From assembly GCA_016839815.1 (NCBI GenBank), contig JAEOTM010000070.1, positions 1 to 54,336 of the forward strand: a stretch of DNA of 54,336 nucleotides, given 5' to 3'. Below are positions 17,032-24,519 of this stretch, piece after piece. Source of the DNA: Candidatus Hodarchaeota archaeon. Its GTDB lineage: Archaea > Asgardarchaeota > Heimdallarchaeia > Hodarchaeales > Hodarchaeaceae. Under the pieces are notes generated by a model. It was given only the letters and a program-made list of their open reading frames with translations. It was not told the origin of the DNA and made no database searches. The stretch's first letter is position 1. Every line of letters begins with the position of its first letter. A program made the position numbers and the translations under genes.

Positions 17032-18441
17032 ATGTCTGAAAAGAAACAACATACAATCGTTTTAGAGGATTACTCCTATACAAACAAAGTCGTAAAAGTC
17101 GAAATGGAGCAAAAAGATACGATACAAGGAATAATTAGTCTAATCAAAACAGCTCTTGGTCTTAAATCGGAAAAAATGCAAATCTTTTTCGGTTTGAAGA
17201 AATCTAAGTCCTTCGAAGTTCTAACCAAGAACAATTTATCGAAATTATGGGATATGACTGATGAAGGAGATGTAGTCCTCCAAATTCGTAGAAAAATTAA
17301 CTTAACAGGTTTAAGAAAGATCAGAGAAGATGTCATAGATTCAGATGTTGATCTCCCTGTATCCATCCTAAAGGTTGACAATGTTTCTGCTGAAGAAACG
17401 AAATCTCGTTTAAATAGAGTAGCATTAGAATTTCTAGATGAAATTGCAGAAGATCCTAGAAATGCTGCTTTTCGAATCCCCTCTCGGAGTTCTGAGAATG
17501 TGGGTTATGATAATAATTCCAGAATGGTTCTTCTCGGGAGTAATGTTGTAGACAGACAGTTTCGTCATTTAAGTAGTGTACAAAGTGTAGTTCAATTAAC
17601 TGGCTTGATGCGATATGTTACAGAAATACTAGCAACGGAAAAACATGCAACGAAAAGACATCTTTTCTATCGTGATGTGAACCTTTTTGGAAACCAAAGA
17701 GTTTCTGATGGATTAATTGAAGATCTGGGAGCTTTATTACGGGTATCGAGAAATTCATTGAATGTTATAGCTACAGCGAAAGGAAAAGTTATTGGAAGGC
17801 TTTCATTTACAGAAGGTGGAGATCGGATTGATTGTACTAAAGGACTAGGTGGACATGCAATTACTCCCATGCTTGATCAGGTTGGTAATTTTGATAGTGA
17901 TGCGGAATTCATGCTCGTGATTGAGAAAGATGCCGTTTTTCAAGATTTGGCTGAAGATAAGTTCTTTAATTATATTCCTTGTATTTTAATCACAGCTTCA
18001 GGACAACCTGATATGGCCACTCGTTTATTTATCAAAAAAGTTTATCAAGATTTAAGAATTCCTATTTTAGGTTTTTTGGATGCTGATCCTTACGGTTTAG
18101 ATATTTTACGTGTATATTCTATTGGGAGTAAAGCGCTCAGCTTCGAGAGTGTCGAGCTAGCTGTACCAGATATACGATGGTTAGGATTACTACCTTCTGA
18201 TATTGAAGAATATCAAATTCCAAAGTCTGTATTGATTAAAATGACAGATAACGACATTAAACGCGCTGATGATCTATTAAAGGAGGATTTTGTCAAATCA
18301 CGGCCTGAATGGGAAAAACAAATCCTTATAATGAAAAATACTAGACAAAAGGCTGAAATTCAGGCATTAGCAAGTAAAAATTGGCGGTATATGACTGGAA
18401 CATATTTACCAACTAAGATTGATTCAGCAGACTGGGTATAG
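17032..18441 (+). CDS. top6A: DNA topoisomerase VI subunit A (Spo11-like) with an added N-terminal domain
   Basis: The DNA-cleaving subunit of topoisomerase VI, homologous to eukaryotic Spo11. The winged-helix 5Y-CAP domain has catalytic Y213 in KRHLFYRDV; the TOPRIM domain has E299 (LVIEKDAVFQ) and D350/D352 (LDADPYG), the metal ligands for cleavage. The C-terminal segment around 375-460 matches the family. Usual length is about 360-390, and here 469: residues 1-88 precede the normal start and read strand-strand-helix-strand-strand with MQIFFGL and DVVLQIRRK, compatible with a beta-grasp (ubiquitin-like) fold. GGAGGT in the end of topVIB lies nine bases before the ATG. The gene is second in a topVIB-topVIA-kinase-like run. 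Confidence 0.95.
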   Translation: MSEKKQHTIVLEDYSYTNKVVKVEMEQKDTIQGIISLIKTALGLKSEKMQIFFGLKKSKSFEVLTKNNLSKLWDMTDEGDVVLQIRRKINLTGLRKIREDVIDSDVDLPVSILKVDNVSAEETKSRLNRVALEFLDEIAEDPRNAAFRIPSRSSENVGYDNNSRMVLLGSNVVDRQFRHLSSVQSVVQLTGLMRYVTEILATEKHATKRHLFYRDVNLFGNQRVSDGLIEDLGALLRVSRNSLNVIATAKGKVIGRLSFTEGGDRIDCTKGLGGHAITPMLDQVGNFDSDAEFMLVIEKDAVFQDLAEDKFFNYIPCILITASGQPDMATRLFIKKVYQDLRIPILGFLDADPYGLDILRVYSIGSKALSFESVELAVPDIRWLGLLPSDIEEYQIPKSVLIKMTDNDIKRADDLLKEDFVKSRPEWEKQILIMKNTRQKAEIQALASKNWRYMTGTYLPTKIDSADWV

Positions 18442-18453
18442 GTCCTTGGGCGT

Positions 18454-19122
18454 ATGTCTCCTCCTAAGTTTAACATGTTTCCCGAATTTAAGGAAAATTA
18501 TTCATACTATGCTCTTCAGAGTAATCTAGAGCTAGTAGAGAGCGTTGTTAATTTTTCTCGCGGCCAGTTTCTTAGCCCTGAGAAAATTGAGCTGATAAAG
18601 GAGAAACTTGGAAAGAAGTTAATTGGGACGAAGTTTTATCCTGGAGGATCCAGTGTATTATTTGGTTGGAGTTTTCCGTCTGAACAAGTCGGAAGATTGA
18701 TGTATAAACCATACTATAGCCGACATTTAACACAGTTGCTAATTCATTATTTTTGTATAAGTGAATTTCTAAAATCTTTCAAACTAATTGATTTAGACCC
18801 TAAACTACAGGATTATCGATTTGCTACACCGAAAGTGATCGGTATTGCTAAAATTGAAGCTTTTGAAAGGGAGTTTCCTACTTTAATTGTCGAGGAAGTC
18901 CAAGGGGATACGATAAAAGATGATCTAAATCTGATTAAAGCAATTAGCCATCTTTCAAAGAAGCTTGCGAAAACAGGTCTAATTTGTGACCCTTATTCTG
19001 CAAATTGGAAATATTACTCAAACCAAGATAAAAAACATATTTCGTACATTGATCTTTTAAGTTCAAACAAACTCAAGGATATTAATTCACGTATTTCTAA
19101 GCTAATCAAACAGTTACAATAA
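18454..19122 (+). CDS. putative protein-kinase-like fold protein
   Basis: 222 residues, no family recognised with certainty. A kinase-like order can be read: a glycine/serine loop YPGGSSVLFGW (about 53-63), a possible strand lysine in RLMYKPYY (about 75), a hinge-like LIVEEVQGDTIKDD (about 150-163), a catalytic-loop-like GLICDPYSANW (about 179-189, with D and N spaced as in phosphotransferase loops) and ISYIDLL (about 199-205) where DFG would sit. This is reminiscent of RIO- or aminoglycoside-phosphotransferase-like kinases, but the small size means a minimal or degenerate form. It follows topVIA by 12 bases and so is probably co-transcribed with the topoisomerases. It is convergent with the next GTPase. 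Confidence 0.6.
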   Translation: MSPPKFNMFPEFKENYSYYALQSNLELVESVVNFSRGQFLSPEKIELIKEKLGKKLIGTKFYPGGSSVLFGWSFPSEQVGRLMYKPYYSRHLTQLLIHYFCISEFLKSFKLIDLDPKLQDYRFATPKVIGIAKIEAFEREFPTLIVEEVQGDTIKDDLNLIKAISHLSKKLAKTGLICDPYSANWKYYSNQDKKHISYIDLLSSNKLKDINSRISKLIKQLQ

Positions 19123-19136
19123 GCATGAAAAGAAAA

Positions 19137-19703
19137 TTAGTTTTGGTCTCGATATGAAACTGCACGTCTGATCGCAGAAGCAAAAGCCACGACTACACCT
19201 GTATTCTTTACAGCTGAAGTTGGGAAATATTGTGCATGCATTTTATCCGCAAATCTCTGTCCTATATCATCACTTACTTCCCTATTACTCTCTAAATCAA
19301 CTTTATTCCCAATAAGAACTGCTGGGCTATCAGGAATTACTTTCTTAACTTCTCTGAACCAGCTAGGAAGGGATAGGACTGTACTTTCTCTTGTGATATC
19401 AAAAACGTAAATTACAGCATGAGCTCCTTCATAAAAAAGTGGTCGAACCTTGTGAAAAGCTGGTTGTCCAGAAAGATCCCAAAAAATAGCTGTTGTTGTG
19501 CTTTTTCCTTCGCTTGGACTTGTTAGCTTAATAAAGGAGATATCAGCTCCTGCTGTCGGTTTATGTTCGAAATCACGTTTTGTGAAAACGGATACAAGCT
19601 GTGTTTTTCCAACCAATGCATCCCCTGCTACTACGATTTTATATTGACTATAATGAGGGATTTCAAATAATATATCATTAGGTGCGGACACGATAGGGAC
19701 CAC
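19137..19703 (-). CDS. Rab/Ras-like small GTPase
   Basis: A 188-residue Ras-superfamily GTPase. G1 is GDALVGKT (about 27-34), the switch I threonine is in KPTAGAD, G3 is DLSGQ (the glutamine expected to activate water is present), G4 is NKVD and G5 is TSAVK. The N-terminus is extended by about 20 residues; there is no C-terminal cysteine for prenylation, as usual in archaeal members. Start is GTG 19703. It is convergent with the kinase-like gene (14 bases between stops) and stands alone as a transcription unit. Asgard archaea carry many such proteins; the role of this one cannot be read from sequence. Confidence 0.9.
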   Translation of the reverse strand: MVPIVSAPNDILFEIPHYSQYKIVVAGDALVGKTQLVSVFTKRDFEHKPTAGADISFIKLTSPSEGKSTTTAIFWDLSGQPAFHKVRPLFYEGAHAVIYVFDITRESTVLSLPSWFREVKKVIPDSPAVLIGNKVDLESNREVSDDIGQRFADKMHAQYFPTSAVKNTGVVVAFASAIRRAVSYRDQN

Positions 19704-19881
19704 TCTTACATTTATTTATGAAAAGAAGATTTATTTCATTGAATTGATGATCATATGACATCTCATCTTTAAGTTTATAAGAAACTTTTCTTATTGATTG
19801 ATTCTTTATCAAGCTAAATTCATATCAAATCGTTTCAAAACCGATATGATTTCAAACTTAAATAGATAAGATTAAGGGATT

Positions 19882-20013
19882 TTACATGAGGGAAGAAAAA
19901 CTATCTTCTTCTTCTTGAAGGTGTTCTTTTAAATGTTTAATACAATAGTAGGTATTTTTATAGCTCGCATACAATGGTTCTTCACATTTAGAGCAAGTTT
20001 TTTTTTCACTCAT
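19882..20013 (-). CDS. 43-residue zinc-ribbon-like small protein
   Basis: A short frame of 43 codons plus stop. It reads MSEKKTCSKC, then CIKH later: Cys7, Cys10, Cys24 and His27 form a CxxC-13-CxxH pattern that could hold one zinc ion. The tail is acidic and helical. The ATG at 20013 begins 17 bases after the stop of the aminotransferase on the same strand, which suggests co-transcription; GGTGAT lies upstream as a weak ribosome site. Cysteine spacing and operon position argue for a real gene despite the size. No function is proposed beyond metal binding. Confidence 0.6.
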   Translation of the reverse strand: MSEKKTCSKCEEPLYASYKNTYYCIKHLKEHLQEEEDSFSSLM

Positions 20014-20030
20014 TGATTAATCACCATAAT

Positions 20031-21242
20031 TTACATTTTTTTGTATTCTTCTAACGCTAAGAGGATTTTATTTATTCCTTGCTCTAATTTTTGCCTATCT
20101 GTGGTGAAACACAATCTAAAATATTGTCTATGTTCATTTAATTCTTCAATAGAGAAATAAGAGCCAGGAACGGTAACAACTCCGTAATTATACTTCAACC
20201 ATTTACAGAACTCCATAGTATTACAAGATTTCACCTTTGGGAAGAGATAAAAAGCCCCTTGAGGCTTAGAAAGCGACAGATTATCTGATTGAGAAAGTAA
20301 ATTCATGCCTAAATCACGACGGTTCTGATAGGTTTTTACTAATGCCGAAATCGAGTGTTTGAGCTGATTTTTATCTTTCAATGCAATATAAGCCGCATAT
20401 TGAGAAAGACTGTTTGCACAAATATTCATTGTATGGTGGATAACCTTAATATGGTCAATTAGTGGTGTGGGAGCAAGAATATATCCGATTCTGAATCCAC
20501 ACATGGAAAGCATTTTACTAAAACTTTGAATAATTATCGTTCGTTCTCGAGCCTCTGGAAAACTTGCTATAGATGAATATGGAACGTTATCAAAGATTAT
20601 ATCACTGTAAATCTCATCTGAAATTATTAGAAAATTGAATTTAGTAGCAAGATTAACAATTTGTTCCAAAGTCTCTTTAGGTATTATTGTTCCAGTTGGA
20701 TTACTCGGACTGATTAATAATAAGACTTTAATGGGTTGTTTTCTTAGAATTTCATGCAATCTGTTGATATCCAGATCGAAGTTATCATCTACCGTAGTTT
20801 GGAAAGGTATAATGTTGGCATGATTGTATTTTATTGCGTTAAGATACGGGGGATAACTTGGAAAAGGGACAATTACGTTGTCATTCGTGGATAAAACTGC
20901 ATTTAAAACCGCAAATATTGCGCTTTGTCCTCCAGAAGTTATTAACACTTCATTAGAAGAATAGTTTAGGTTATGAGAATCATTTTGATATTCTATTATT
21001 ACGTCCCGAAGAAATTTTTCCCCTAAAATGTTTGTATATCTAGTTAAATTCTTTTCAAGGGCTTTTGAAACAGCTTCTTTTATATACGGGGGAGTAGATA
21101 GATCTGGTTGTCCTATGTTAAGAAAAATTTGTTTATCTTCTGGTATTTTTGAATCCCATGAATTAACAAGTCGAATTCCTGAGATAGGAGTTGTTAAAGC
21201 GACAGGATTTATGAATTGATCGTACAACAAGATATATGTCAA
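20031..21242 (-). CDS. class I/II pyridoxal-phosphate aminotransferase
   Basis: A 403-residue fold-type I aminotransferase of the aspartate aminotransferase I-gamma kind. Expected residues are visible: N181 in SNPTG, D209 in SDEIY (pairs with the pyridine nitrogen), K243 in SFSKMLS (Schiff-base lysine) and R251 in GFRIGY (phosphate), plus a C-terminal arginine in FRLCF for the substrate carboxylate. It would move an amino group between an amino acid and a 2-oxoacid; the substrate cannot be told from sequence. The start is TTG 21242, with no ATG or GTG nearby in frame. The zinc-ribbon-like small gene follows 17 bases downstream. Confidence 0.92.
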   Translation of the reverse strand: MTYILLYDQFINPVALTTPISGIRLVNSWDSKIPEDKQIFLNIGQPDLSTPPYIKEAVSKALEKNLTRYTNILGEKFLRDVIIEYQNDSHNLNYSSNEVLITSGGQSAIFAVLNAVLSTNDNVIVPFPSYPPYLNAIKYNHANIIPFQTTVDDNFDLDINRLHEILRKQPIKVLLLISPSNPTGTIIPKETLEQIVNLATKFNFLIISDEIYSDIIFDNVPYSSIASFPEARERTIIIQSFSKMLSMCGFRIGYILAPTPLIDHIKVIHHTMNICANSLSQYAAYIALKDKNQLKHSISALVKTYQNRRDLGMNLLSQSDNLSLSKPQGAFYLFPKVKSCNTMEFCKWLKYNYGVVTVPGSYFSIEELNEHRQYFRLCFTTDRQKLEQGINKILLALEEYKKM

Positions 21243-21312
21243 TAAGTGAAGAAAAAATTAAGTCTTTTCCCTGTTCCCTATGATATAAGTAAGAAGATTC
21301 AATTGACTTGAA

Positions 21313-21984
21313 TTAATCCCAGACAATTGCATCAAGAATCTTAGAGGCAAAGTTGACCCCTAGATTGCCTAAAAAGGATAAATCCTTACCTTGTGACTGT
21401 GAACCAATCCTTAAGCATTTTTCTCGGTTTGCTATTACAATTCCATCAATGGGGTCCACCTGAACCAGGGAATTCTCTCCTTTCCGTACCGAAATCTTCT
21501 TTTTATGGATCACTACAAATTCGTTTGTTGATCCAATTAAAAACAGATTGCTTTTTCCGAAAATGATGTAATTTATATCTGAGTCTTTTTCAAACTGAAT
21601 ATTTGTAGATTTATTTGTAAGATTGTCCTTTAGCTTGCTTATTAGCTGATCTGCCTCTCTCCTTACAGTGGCGGATACCTCCGAATCAAAAATTTCTTCC
21701 TGTAAAAATTGTTTGAGAGTGGAGAGTTCTAAACCAAGAATCGCAAGGCTTGATCCAACATATTCGGTCGTTTCACCTATTGCACCATGAGATTGGGTGT
21801 AAATTATCGTGTCTACAATAATACTTACTTTTCCAACAAGAACTACCCCACTTATGCCACCGTTCCCTTTTAGTTCGATAACATTCAATTTATCAACCGA
21901 ATTTACTTGATAGTACGTTCCATCAATGATTTGGGTGGAACCTTGCCAAGAGTAAATCTGATCTCCCAGTTCAAGTGTGATCAT
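21313..21984 (-). CDS. hypothetical beta-rich protein
   Basis: 223 residues, family not recognised. The protein is mostly short alternating beta strands (VVLVGKVSIIVDTIIY, IDGIVIANREKCLRIG), with one helical stretch at about 80-120, and no signal peptide or membrane segment. Its ATG lies five bases after the stop of the winged-helix regulator, whose last codons (GAGGAGGAG) provide its ribosome site, so the two are translationally coupled and probably functionally linked. The N-terminal half could be a small beta-barrel or PH-like sensor; this is only a guess. Confidence 0.75.
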   Translation of the reverse strand: MITLELGDQIYSWQGSTQIIDGTYYQVNSVDKLNVIELKGNGGISGVVLVGKVSIIVDTIIYTQSHGAIGETTEYVGSSLAILGLELSTLKQFLQEEIFDSEVSATVRREADQLISKLKDNLTNKSTNIQFEKDSDINYIIFGKSNLFLIGSTNEFVVIHKKKISVRKGENSLVQVDPIDGIVIANREKCLRIGSQSQGKDLSFLGNLGVNFASKILDAIVWD

Positions 21985-21989
21985 TTACT

Positions 21990-22739
21990 TTACTCCTCCT
22001 CGTATTTTGCTTCTGAGTCTTCTTCATCTATTATAATTGGAACACCTACAGGTTTTCTTGCACGATGATATAAAAACTCAGCGAGTTTTAATGCTTCACG
22101 CCCTGCAAAGGTTAACATATATCTTTCTCTAACTCCTTCTTGGTGAACTAACCCTTCGTCCTTTAGGATAGTTATGTGATGTTTAAAGTTACCACCTCGA
22201 ATGTTAGTCTTTTCAGATAAATCAGATTGGCGTAATGGTTCTTTCTCAAGTTCTTTCAGCATCTGTAACCTTTTCTGATCCGATAAGGCACTGAGAAGTT
22301 CAGCTCCTCTCTGATAAAATTCCTCTAATTCTTCTTCAGGAATTGAGGTGTAATACTCGGTTTTAGCTCGTTTTTGTCGTCTCCTCCGTGGAGTTGAGGA
22401 ACCATGGAATAATGATCCAACTGATTGATCTACTGAGTCCCAGACTGATTCTAGTATACTACCAATATATCGCTCTAATGAAGAACCAATATTTTCACCC
22501 CAATCCTTCCAATCTTCATCATATCGTGATCTGCGATGTGATCGTTCCCTTCTACGAGCTTTTTTTTCAGATCTCGTTCCAGGGTCTTTGACTTGCTCAA
22601 TTTCTTCTCGAATTTCTTGAAACTCTTCCCGAATTTCTTCTTTTAAATCTCGAAAAAGATTTTTAATCTCAGAAAAGTCCCCTATATCGTCTTTGGATGG
22701 ATATTCATCGTCTTTCTCTTTCTTAAATTCATCTTCCAT
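21990..22739 (-). CDS. ArsR-like winged-helix regulator with long charged N-terminal region
   Basis: About 249 residues. The first 130 are highly charged: an acidic start, a helical DLKEEIREEFQEIREEIEQ segment and a basic RRRERSHRRSR patch. The C-terminal part (about 140-230) is a winged helix-turn-helix of the ArsR/HTH_20 kind: helices with LSALSDQKRLQMLKELEK, LRQSDLSEKTN, recognition helix GGNFKHHITILKDEGLV and the wing VRERYMLTFAGREAL. I chose ATG 22739 because GGAGG lies eight bases upstream; an earlier in-frame ATG (22754) would consume that site. A TATA box and a palindrome overlap the expected transcription start upstream, fitting autoregulation. The next gene is five bases away. Confidence 0.85.
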   Translation of the reverse strand: MEDEFKKEKDDEYPSKDDIGDFSEIKNLFRDLKEEIREEFQEIREEIEQVKDPGTRSEKKARRRERSHRRSRYDEDWKDWGENIGSSLERYIGSILESVWDSVDQSVGSLFHGSSTPRRRRQKRAKTEYYTSIPEEELEEFYQRGAELLSALSDQKRLQMLKELEKEPLRQSDLSEKTNIRGGNFKHHITILKDEGLVHQEGVRERYMLTFAGREALKLAEFLYHRARKPVGVPIIIDEEDSEAKYEEE

Positions 22740-22762
22740 TACTTTTTCCTCCATATGATTTA

Positions 22763-22805
22763 TGTAAGAGGATTACATATTTACACAATAGTGTAAGAGA
22801 TTTAC
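22763..22805 (-). promoter_or_regulatory. operator-like palindrome and direct repeats
   Basis: TTACAC-AATA-GTGTAA (22781-22796) is a perfect inverted repeat with six-base arms. It is bracketed by two near-identical 14-mers, TGTAAGAGGATTAC (22763-22776) and TGTAAGAGATTTAC (22792-22805), 29 bases apart. The group lies just downstream of the TATA box of the winged-helix gene, at or after the expected transcription start, which is the usual place for an archaeal repressor site. Confidence 0.6.
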
Positions 22806-22811
22806 TATACG

Positions 22812-22821
22812 CTTTATATAT
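22812..22821 (-). promoter_or_regulatory. TATA box of the winged-helix regulator operon
   Basis: On the minus strand TATATAAAGC (22821 to 22812) is a strong archaeal TATA match with purine-rich AGGAGAA just upstream as a BRE-like element. Transcription would begin near 22790, inside the palindrome at 22781-22796, leaving a leader of about 50 bases to ATG 22739. Confidence 0.6.
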
Positions 22822-22938
22822 TCTCCTTTTTTGGCAACTTGTCAGAATCTAAATGTTACCTAGGATAATCAAATGCTGAAAAAAGAATATAATCTTAGTA
22901 AAATCCTTATAGATGAAATAATATCTATGAAAATTCCA

Positions 22939-24264
22939 CTAAAGAATTGGTGATAAGAGTAGTAGCCAAATTGTTCCAATTAACAAATGTATTAGGCCTA
23001 ATAGTCCTCCTATTTTTAAAAACAACATAAAGGAGATAGGTGAGCCCTCTCTGTTGGATAAATTTATAGCTAGTATATTTGCTGGGCTTCCTATCGGTAA
23101 AATATACCCACCAAGATTGACTGCAATTACTAATGTCCACCATTGAATAGGTCCTACAATTCCCTCTGCTTCAAGACGGGAGAATACGGGAGCAAGTGCC
23201 GCGGAAATTGGAATATTATCTACCACAGCCGATATAATCCCAATACCAAACGACATAATTGGTAAAGATATAATTAAATCCTCTTTTAGTAATGGAGTTA
23301 TAACTTCTCCTAATCTATCCAAGAGTCCCAAAATATCAATGGATCCTACGAGAATAAATAAGCCCATAATAAAATAAATTGAAATCCATTCAACATCCTC
23401 AAAAACTTCCTTTGGATGCATTCCCGAAAAAAGTAATAAGCTGGCTGCAATAAGAAGCGCAATCTCCGCAGCTTTTAAATGAATTATACTGCCAAATATA
23501 AAGCCCAGTACCAGTATTACTAATCCAATTATAACTACATAGAATGTTCTTCGATCTTCAACTAAAATACTGGGATCAAGCAGAAATATTTCATCTACTA
23601 GAATTTTAGAAGGATCAACAAAAGAATTTCGGGCAAAAAGATAGTAGACAGGGAGAGCAGTAACAAAAAGTATAATACTTAACGGACCCATCACTAAAAC
23701 GAAATCAAGAAAGCTAGCTCCACTTCTTTCCGCTAGCACTATGTTTGGGATACTACCAACTAGAGAGGATATGGAAGCAAAATTAGCCGTTATTGCCTCT
23801 ATAATTAATGTAGGACGAAAATCAAACTCCAAAATTTTATAGATCTCAACAGTTAAAGGTGCAATGATTAACATCGTTGTTATTACATCAAAAACAAAGC
23901 TGATAATAAATGTTAACAGAGATAAAGATAGTAGTAAGGTTCTAGGATTACCTCGAGTAAACCTTACAATTAAAATCGAAATGTATTGAAATAATCCTGA
24001 TTTACTTGATATAATTGTGATAATCATCATCGCAGTAATGAAAATTATAGTATTCCATTCAACTTTAGAAATGATCGCATGAAAATCAGCTACATGCAGC
24101 TCACCTTCCTCCATAAATTCCCATTCAGTTACTATAAGTAAGATTGAAAGAACACTCGCTCCAAGAAGTGCAGAAATCGGTCGATGAAGTTTTTCACTCG
24201 AAATAAGAATATAAGTTACTATGAAGATTAGGAGGCCAATTAGTTGCACTGTTTGTGCTTCCAT
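22939..24264 (-). CDS. ArsB/NhaD/SLC13-superfamily membrane transporter
   Basis: 441 residues with about eleven to twelve hydrophobic membrane segments spanning the whole protein. Family marks of the ion-transporter (IT) superfamily are visible: the SFVFDVITTMLIIAPLT helix (about 135-150), SLVGSIPNIVLAERSG (about 185-200) and, in the second half, SAVVDNIPISAALAP and ILPIGSPANILA, the paired re-entrant loops of the two inverted repeats. Members move arsenite, protons and sodium or dicarboxylates; the substrate here is not determined, and the resemblance is closest to the ArsB/P-protein/NhaD branch. ATG 24264 is preferred because AGGGA lies eight to nine bases upstream; a TTG at 24297 is the longer option. 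Confidence 0.85.
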   Translation of the reverse strand: MEAQTVQLIGLLIFIVTYILISSEKLHRPISALLGASVLSILLIVTEWEFMEEGELHVADFHAIISKVEWNTIIFITAMMIITIISSKSGLFQYISILIVRFTRGNPRTLLLSLSLLTFIISFVFDVITTMLIIAPLTVEIYKILEFDFRPTLIIEAITANFASISSLVGSIPNIVLAERSGASFLDFVLVMGPLSIILFVTALPVYYLFARNSFVDPSKILVDEIFLLDPSILVEDRRTFYVVIIGLVILVLGFIFGSIIHLKAAEIALLIAASLLLFSGMHPKEVFEDVEWISIYFIMGLFILVGSIDILGLLDRLGEVITPLLKEDLIISLPIMSFGIGIISAVVDNIPISAALAPVFSRLEAEGIVGPIQWWTLVIAVNLGGYILPIGSPANILAINLSNREGSPISFMLFLKIGGLLGLIHLLIGTIWLLLLSPIL

Positions 24265-24323
24265 GTAGAGTCCCTGCTTATATTCTGATATATTCAATTT
24301 AAAAGTCGAGTCTATTTCCTAAC

Positions 24324-24332
24324 AAAAAAAAA
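24324..24332 (-). terminator. T-tract, possible terminator of the lpd transcript
   Basis: Nine consecutive T on the minus strand, 187 bases downstream of the dihydrolipoamide dehydrogenase stop and upstream of the transporter start. Archaeal transcription stops at such U-tracts without a hairpin. It also lies downstream of a TATA-like ATATAAAA (24378 to 24371) that could serve the transporter, so its role is uncertain. Confidence 0.3.
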
Positions 24333-24519
24333 TTATAGTAGGATGACATGGAAACGGAAATAAAATCGTTTTTTATATCTAGTGCTTGGAGTAATCGAAA
24401 TTAAGGTTGTGTAGGAATTTAGGAGTGGATATTAATTCAACTCATGAAATCAGAGATTTAATTTTTGTGTACCAAGTGAAGTCCCTAAGATTAGTCTTGG
24501 AAGATCACATATTCAAGTA

